Positions 59,384 through 64,000 of a stretch of DNA of 64,000 bases are shown here, one piece after another (positions within the stretch are counted from its first letter, which is position 1; every line of letters begins with the position of its first letter). The notes under the pieces are model-generated. The model ran no database searches. It was given only the letters and a program-made list of their open reading frames with translations, and was not told the DNA's origin. The DNA comes from Pseudomonas protegens CHA0 (lineage in GTDB: Bacteria; Pseudomonadota; Gammaproteobacteria; Pseudomonadales; Pseudomonadaceae): positions 1,799,001-1,863,000 of the forward strand of contig NC_021237.1 in the NCBI RefSeq assembly GCF_000397205.1, read 5' to 3'. The position numbers and the translations under genes are program-made.

Positions 59384-60595
59384 ATGCCCCAAGCCGCCCA
59401 GATGTCTCCTGCCCCTGATGCACAGGGGCAATCGTCGTCCGTAGAGCAGGCAAGCCGGCTAGGTCTTGAGCAGGCCTTCGCCTTGTTCAACCAGATGTCG
59501 AGCCAACTTACTGACTCCTACAGCATGCTTGAGGCCCGGGTGACCGAGCTCAAGGGCGAGTTGGCGGTGGTCAGCGCCCAGCGCATGCAGGAGCTGGCGG
59601 AAAAGGAGCGTCTGGCCAATCGTCTGCAGAACCTGCTGGACCTGTTGCCGGGCGGGGTCATCGTGATTGATGGTCATGGCATCGTCACCGAGGCCAACCC
59701 GGCAGCCTGCGAGCTGCTGGGGCTGCCGCTGGAAGGGCAGTTGTGGCGCAACATCATCGCCCGCAGCTTTGCCCCTCGCGAAGACGATGGCCATGAAATT
59801 TCCCTGCGCGACGGTCGCCGCCTGTCGATTGCCACGCGCTCGCTGGATGCCGAGCCCGGGCAGTTGGTGCTGCTCAATGACTTGACTGAAACCCGTCATC
59901 TGCAAGACCAGTTGGCCCGTCATGAGCGTCTGTCCTCCCTGGGCAAGATGGTTGCCTCCCTGGCTCACCAGATCCGCACGCCGCTGTCGGCGGCCCTGCT
60001 GTACGCCAGCCATCTCACTGAGCAGGAACTGCCGGTCGCTACCCATCAGCGCTTTGCCGGGCGGCTCAAGGAGCGTTTGCACGAGCTGGAACATCAAGTG
60101 CGCGACATGCTGGTGTTCGCCCGTGGCGAATTGCCCCTGACCGATCGCCTGACGCCCAAGTCGCTGTTGCAGTCGTTGCAGGCCGCGGCCCTGACCCATG
60201 TGCAGGACGTTGCCGTGCGCTGGCAGTGCGATAGCCACAACGGTGAGTTGCTGTGCAATCGCGACACTCTGGTGGGCGCCTTGCTCAATCTGATCGAGAA
60301 CGCGGTGCAGGCCAGTGCCGGCGCGGCGCGACTCAAGGTGCACCTGTACAGCCGCGGCGACACCTTGCGGCTGTGCATCAGTGACAGTGGCAGTGGTATC
60401 GACGCCGCGGTCCTGGAGCGCCTGGGAGAGCCGTTCTTCACCACCAAGGCCAATGGAACCGGGCTGGGCCTGACGGTGGTCAAGGCGGTAGCCCGTGCTC
60501 ATCAGGGAGAATTGTCGCTGCGCTCGCGTCCTGGGCGCGGTACTTGTGCGCTGGTGACACTGCCTCTGTTCTCCAGCGTGCATGGAGTGGAGTGA
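59384..60595 (+). CDS. fleS: Flagellar sensor kinase FleS
   Basis: A 403-residue soluble histidine kinase. An N-terminal coiled coil (about 20-80) is followed by a PAS domain (about 82-170, LLDLLPGGVIVIDGHGIVTEANPAACELLG). The phosphoacceptor is His195 in VASLAHQIRTPLSAALLYA. The ATP-binding domain has LLNLIENAVQAS, DSGSGID and NGTGLGLTVVKA. No TM helix is visible, so it senses a cytoplasmic cue. It phosphorylates FleR, encoded 5 bp downstream. It is transcribed from the sigma54 site at 59315. Confidence 0.93.
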   Translation: MPQAAQMSPAPDAQGQSSSVEQASRLGLEQAFALFNQMSSQLTDSYSMLEARVTELKGELAVVSAQRMQELAEKERLANRLQNLLDLLPGGVIVIDGHGIVTEANPAACELLGLPLEGQLWRNIIARSFAPREDDGHEISLRDGRRLSIATRSLDAEPGQLVLLNDLTETRHLQDQLARHERLSSLGKMVASLAHQIRTPLSAALLYASHLTEQELPVATHQRFAGRLKERLHELEHQVRDMLVFARGELPLTDRLTPKSLLQSLQAAALTHVQDVAVRWQCDSHNGELLCNRDTLVGALLNLIENAVQASAGAARLKVHLYSRGDTLRLCISDSGSGIDAAVLERLGEPFFTTKANGTGLGLTVVKAVARAHQGELSLRSRPGRGTCALVTLPLFSSVHGVE

Positions 60596-60600
60596 AGGTA

Positions 60601-62007
60601 ATGGCAATCAAGGTTCTACTGGTTGAAGACGACCGCGCATTGCGCGAGGCCCTGGCGGATACCCTGCTGCTGGCCGGTCATGACTACAAGGCTGTCGGCA
60701 GTGCTGAGGAAGCATTGGAAGCGGTGGCCTTCGAGCCCTTCAGCCTGGTGGTCAGCGACGTCAACATGCCGGGCATGGACGGTCATCAATTGCTTGGCCT
60801 GCTGCGAGCCCGCCAGCCACAACTGCCGGTGTTGCTGATGACTGCCCATGGCGCCGTCGAGCGTGCCGTGGACGCCATGCGCCAGGGGGCGGCCGATTAT
60901 CTGGTCAAGCCTTTCGAGCCGCGGGCCCTGCTGGACCTGGTGGCGCGCCATGCCTTGGGCAGCCTGGGTGTTGGCGAGGATGAGGGGCCTGTGGCCTTCG
61001 AGCCAGCCAGCGCTCAGTTGCTGGAGCTGGCGGCGCGGGTGGCCCGCAGTGACTCCACGGTGCTGATTTCCGGTGAATCCGGCACTGGCAAGGAGGTGCT
61101 GGCGCGCTATATCCATCAGCATTCCCATCGAGTCAATCAGCCGTTTATCGCCATCAACTGCGCGGCCATCCCGGACAACATGCTCGAAGCCACTTTGTTC
61201 GGGCACGAAAAGGGCTCTTTCACAGGGGCCATCGCTGCCCAGCCCGGCAAGTTCGAGCAGGCCGATGGTGGCACCATCCTGCTGGACGAGATTTCCGAAA
61301 TGCCTCTGGGCTTGCAGGCCAAGCTGCTGCGGGTCTTGCAGGAGCGCGAAGTGGAGCGGGTGGGTGCGCGCAAGCCGATCACCCTGGATATCCGCGTGGT
61401 CGCCACCACCAACCGCGATCTGGCGGGGGAGGTAGCGGCCGGTCGTTTCCGCGAGGACTTGTATTACCGTTTGTCGGTATTTCCTCTGGCCTGGAAGCCG
61501 TTGCGCGAGCGTACCGCCGATATCCTGCCGCTGGCCGAGCGCCTGCTGGCCAAGCACGTCAATAAAATGAAGCACGCGGCGGCCAGGCTATCGGCCAAGG
61601 CCCAGGAGTGCCTGCTGGCCTATCCATGGCCAGGCAACGTTAGAGAATTGGACAACGCATTGCAGCGCGCATTGATCCTGCAGCAGGGGGGCTTGATCCA
61701 GCCGGAAGATTTCTGTCTTGCCGGTCCTGTGGCTTGTGCTCCGCTGCCTGCGCTGGCGTCCGTGGTGCAGGTGGCTTCGCGTGGCACGGCTGCCGAGGTG
61801 GAGATGCCGGCTCAAGAATCCGGCGGCCTGGGCGATGACCTGCGGCGCCGGGAGTTTCAGATGATCATCGATACCCTGCGCTCCGAGCGCGGGCGACGCA
61901 AGGAGGCCGCGGAACGCCTGGGTATCAGCCCGCGGACCTTGCGCTACAAGTTGGCGCAGATGCGCGATGCTGGAATGGACGTCGAGGCCTATCTGTTCGC
62001 GACCTGA
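60601..62007 (+). CDS. fleR: Flagellar response regulator FleR
   Basis: A 468-residue NtrC-type regulator. The receiver domain has phosphoacceptor Asp53 (VVSDVNMPGMDG) and YLVKPFEPR. The AAA+ domain has Walker [14 protein letters not shown], the loop GSFTGA (FGHEKGSFTGAIAAQ) and GGTILLDEISEMP. The C-terminal HTH is RKEAAERLGISPRTLRYKLAQM. It activates class III flagellar genes such as the flgF-flgL operon with RpoN. The start at 60601 matches the family N terminus. A terminator follows. Confidence 0.94.
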   Translation: MAIKVLLVEDDRALREALADTLLLAGHDYKAVGSAEEALEAVAFEPFSLVVSDVNMPGMDGHQLLGLLRARQPQLPVLLMTAHGAVERAVDAMRQGAADYLVKPFEPRALLDLVARHALGSLGVGEDEGPVAFEPASAQLLELAARVARSDSTVLISGESGTGKEVLARYIHQHSHRVNQPFIAINCAAIPDNMLEATLFGHEKGSFTGAIAAQPGKFEQADGGTILLDEISEMPLGLQAKLLRVLQEREVERVGARKPITLDIRVVATTNRDLAGEVAAGRFREDLYYRLSVFPLAWKPLRERTADILPLAERLLAKHVNKMKHAAARLSAKAQECLLAYPWPGNVRELDNALQRALILQQGGLIQPEDFCLAGPVACAPLPALASVVQVASRGTAAEVEMPAQESGGLGDDLRRREFQMIIDTLRSERGRRKEAAERLGISPRTLRYKLAQMRDAGMDVEAYLFAT

Positions 62008-62019
62008 TCTGTGAGAGGC

Positions 62020-62039
62020 AAGCCCGGGATGGGCTTTTG
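62020..62039 (+). terminator. Terminator after fleR
   Basis: AAGCCC-gggat-GGGCTT with TT following forms a short GC-rich stem 12 nt after the fleR stop, ahead of the fliE promoter. Confidence 0.6.
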
Positions 62040-62058
62040 TCGATAAGGGCCATGGAGC

Positions 62059-62074
62059 TGGCACCCTTGTTGCT
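62059..62074 (+). promoter_or_regulatory. Sigma54 promoter of the fliE operon
   Basis: TGGCACCCTTGTTGCT is a perfect match to TGGCAC-N5-TTGCW. It lies 62 nt before the fliE start codon and is expected to be activated by FleQ. Confidence 0.92.
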
Positions 62075-62135
62075 AACACCTCACTAACCGCTGAGTGAGC
62101 GTCAAAAAATTGCGGGTCGTCAGAGAGAGTAGACC

Positions 62136-62462
62136 ATGAGCCAAGGTGTTGAATTTAATCGGTTGATGCTGGATATGCGTGCCATGCAGATGGACGCAAT
62201 GTCGCAGCCTAAATCCGCCGCGGTGGCAGAAGTCAGCGGCAGCAGCTTTGCTGATATGCTTGGCCAGGCCGTGAACAAGGTCAATGACACTCAGCAGGCG
62301 TCCAATCAGCTGTCCAGTGCCTTTGAAATTGGCAAGAGCGGTGTCGACCTGACGGACGTGATGATTTCCTCGCAAAAGGCCAGCGTGTCTTTTCAAGCCT
62401 TGACCCAGGTTCGCAACAAGCTGGTTCAAGCGTATCAAGACATCATGCAGATGCCGGTTTAA
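62136..62462 (+). CDS. fliE: Flagellar hook-basal body complex protein FliE
   Basis: A 108-residue protein of standard length. The conserved C-terminal half is [73 protein letters not shown]. FliE joins the MS ring to the rod and is the first substrate of the flagellar type III system. It is the first gene of the fliEFGHIJ-type operon and is read from the sigma54 site at 62059. Confidence 0.95.
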   Translation: MSQGVEFNRLMLDMRAMQMDAMSQPKSAAVAEVSGSSFADMLGQAVNKVNDTQQASNQLSSAFEIGKSGVDLTDVMISSQKASVSFQALTQVRNKLVQAYQDIMQMPV

Positions 62463-62477
62463 GGACGAGATTGAGTC

Positions 62478-64000
62478 ATGGCAGAAGCAGTCGCCGATAA
62501 CGTACCGGCCAAGGCCGCCCCGATCGACGGTAAACCGCCGCTGTTCGGTTTGTCCTTCCTGGAAAACCTGTCCCAGATGACCATGCTGCGTCAGGTCGGC
62601 CTGTTGGTGGGCCTGGCCGCCAGCGTGGCGATTGGTTTTGCCGTGGTGCTGTGGTCCCAGCAACCCGATTACCGGCCGCTGTACGGCAGCCTGGCGGGTA
62701 TGGACGCCAAGCAGGTCATGGATACCCTGGCCTCTGCCGACATTCCTTACACCGTAGAGCCCAATTCCGGCGCCTTGCTGGTCAAGGCCGATGACCTGTC
62801 CCGAGCCCGCCTGAAGCTGGCCGCGGCTGGCGTAGCGCCGGGTGACGGCAACGTCGGTTTCGAGATCCTCGATAAAGAGCAGGGCCTGGGTACCAGTCAG
62901 TTCATGGAAGCGACCCGTTACCGTCGCGGCCTGGAGGGCGAGCTGGCTCGCACCATCTCCAGCCTGAACAACGTCAAGGGCGCCCGGGTGCACCTGGCGA
63001 TTCCCAAAAGCTCGGTGTTCGTGCGTGATGAACGCAAGCCCAGCGCCTCGGTCCTGGTAGAACTCTACTCCGGCCGTTCCCTGGAGCCCGGCCAGGTCAT
63101 GGCCATCGTCAACCTGGTGGCGACCAGTGTTCCCGAGCTGAACAAGTCCCAGGTCACCGTGGTCGATCAGAAGGGCAACCTGTTGTCCGACCAGGCGGAA
63201 AACTCCGCACTGACCATGGCTGGCAAGCAGTTCGACTACAGCCGCCGCCTGGAAGGCATGCTGACCCAGCGGGTGCACAACATCCTGCAACCGGTGCTGG
63301 GCAACGATCGCTACAAGGCTGAAGTCTCGGCGGACGTCGATTTCAGTGCCGTGGAATCCACCTCCGAACAGTTCAACCCCGACCAGCCGGCCCTGCGCAG
63401 CGAGCAGTCGGTGAATGAGCAGCGCTCCAGCAGCAACGGCCCGCAAGGCGTGCCGGGTGCTCTGAGCAACCAGCCGCCAGCGCCGGCCTCTGCGCCACAA
63501 ACCACCGGTGGCGCCACTGCCGCCGCCGGCATGGTGCAACCGGGCCAGCCACTGCTGGACGCCAACGGCCAACAGATCATGGACCCGGCCACCGGCCAGC
63601 CGATGCTGGCGCCGTACCCGTCGGACAAGCGTCAACAATCCACCAAGAACTTCGAGCTCGATCGCTCCATCAGCCATACCAAGCAGCAGCAGGGTCGCCT
63701 GAATCGTCTGTCGGTAGCGGTAGTGGTGGACGACCAGGTCAAGGTCAACCCGGCCAATGGCGAAACCAGCCGAGCGCCGTGGAGCGCCGACGAATTGGCG
63801 CGCTTCACCCGTCTGGTGCAGGACGCCGTGGGCTTCGATGCCAGCCGTGGCGACAGCGTCAGCGTGATCAATGTGCCGTTCTCCGCCGAACGCGGGGAAG
63901 TGATCGCCGATATTCCGTTCTACTCGCAGCCCTGGTTCTGGGACATCGTCAAGCAAGTGCTCGGCGTGCTGTTCATCCTGGTGCTGGTGTTCGGCGTGTT
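62478..64000 (+). CDS. fliF: Flagellar M-ring protein FliF (3' end outside the window)
   Basis: The first 507 residues are present. They begin MAEAVADNVPAKAAPIDGKP and continue with TM1 at about 38-60 (VGLLVGLAASVAIGFAVVLW) and the periplasmic ring-building motifs (QQPDYRPLYGSLAGMDAKQVMDTL, EQGLGTSQFMEATRYRRGLEGELARTISSLNNVKGARVHLAIPKSSVF). A Gln/Pro/Ala-rich loop (about 325-375) follows. The second TM helix begins at about 490 (WFWDIVKQVLGVLFILVLVFGV) and the frame is open at the edge. The FliG-binding C terminus is out of view. It starts 15 bp after fliE and forms the MS ring and export-gate housing. Confidence 0.96.
   Translation, partial: MAEAVADNVPAKAAPIDGKPPLFGLSFLENLSQMTMLRQVGLLVGLAASVAIGFAVVLWSQQPDYRPLYGSLAGMDAKQVMDTLASADIPYTVEPNSGALLVKADDLSRARLKLAAAGVAPGDGNVGFEILDKEQGLGTSQFMEATRYRRGLEGELARTISSLNNVKGARVHLAIPKSSVFVRDERKPSASVLVELYSGRSLEPGQVMAIVNLVATSVPELNKSQVTVVDQKGNLLSDQAENSALTMAGKQFDYSRRLEGMLTQRVHNILQPVLGNDRYKAEVSADVDFSAVESTSEQFNPDQPALRSEQSVNEQRSSSNGPQGVPGALSNQPPAPASAPQTTGGATAAAGMVQPGQPLLDANGQQIMDPATGQPMLAPYPSDKRQQSTKNFELDRSISHTKQQQGRLNRLSVAVVVDDQVKVNPANGETSRAPWSADELARFTRLVQDAVGFDASRGDSVSVINVPFSAERGEVIADIPFYSQPWFWDIVKQVLGVLFILVLVFGV

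Noticed and set aside
62073..63956. A 627-codon antisense frame opposite fliE-fliF
   Set aside because: FliF is identified unambiguously on the plus strand; the antisense product has no family resemblance.

Overview
The window reads as a chromosomal segment of a Pseudomonas, most likely of the fluorescens lineage (P. protegens/chlororaphis-like). The support is high GC with the codon bias typical of the genus, Pseudomonas-type REP elements (GCGGGCAAGCC...CTCCTAC), and gene neighbourhoods known from the genus: trkH-nitroreductase-cpxA/cpxR, phhR-phhABC, flgFGHIJKL, and fliC-flaG-fliD-fliS-fleQ-fleSR-fliE-fliF. No tRNA, rRNA, CRISPR array, insertion sequence or prophage gene was seen.

Positions 1-20400 are mostly housekeeping. 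They hold a MarR regulator, the patatin-type autotransporter PlpD, a SelW-like CXXC protein, a DMT exporter, two AraC-type regulators, an LpxH-like phosphohydrolase and an HD-domain/Mpo1-like pair. TrkH, a nitroreductase and a Cpx envelope-stress cluster follow; a CpxR-type direct repeat sits in front of the Spy-like chaperone and kinase genes. Then come yciI-yciB, RNase AM, a YciO-type protein, scpA-scpB and rluB.

Positions 19463-25600 are a patchwork of poorly characterised material. A two-gene unit encodes a 45-residue peptide and an M29-aminopeptidase-like protein, with a hairpin between them, and lies beside an AT-rich patch. An aromatic-rich leader peptide (FWCLRW) precedes the aromatic amino acid permease AroP. 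After arfB and an MFS transporter come two small conserved-looking ORFs associated with long perfect hairpins.

Positions 25595-29879 hold the phenylalanine catabolism genes phhABC and their divergent TyrR-like regulator phhR. The phhR product has GAFEGA where sigma54 activators have GAFTGA.

From 30085 to the right edge everything is flagellar. The flgF-flgL operon is read from a sigma54 promoter. A flagellin-glycosylation island lies between flgL and fliC: two very large glycosyltransferases, a complete pseudaminic acid pathway (PseB, PseC, PseF, a PseG-PseH fusion, PseI), a KAS III enzyme and a Maf-type transferase. A short flagellin follows behind a near-consensus FliA promoter, then flaG, fliD, fliS and a FliT-like gene. 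The regulators FleQ and FleS/FleR come next, then fliE and the start of fliF, which runs off the edge. Sigma54 (GG-N10-GC) sites precede flgF, fleS and fliE. FliA-type sites precede fliC and fliS. Together these outline the FleQ > FleSR/RpoN > FliA hierarchy.
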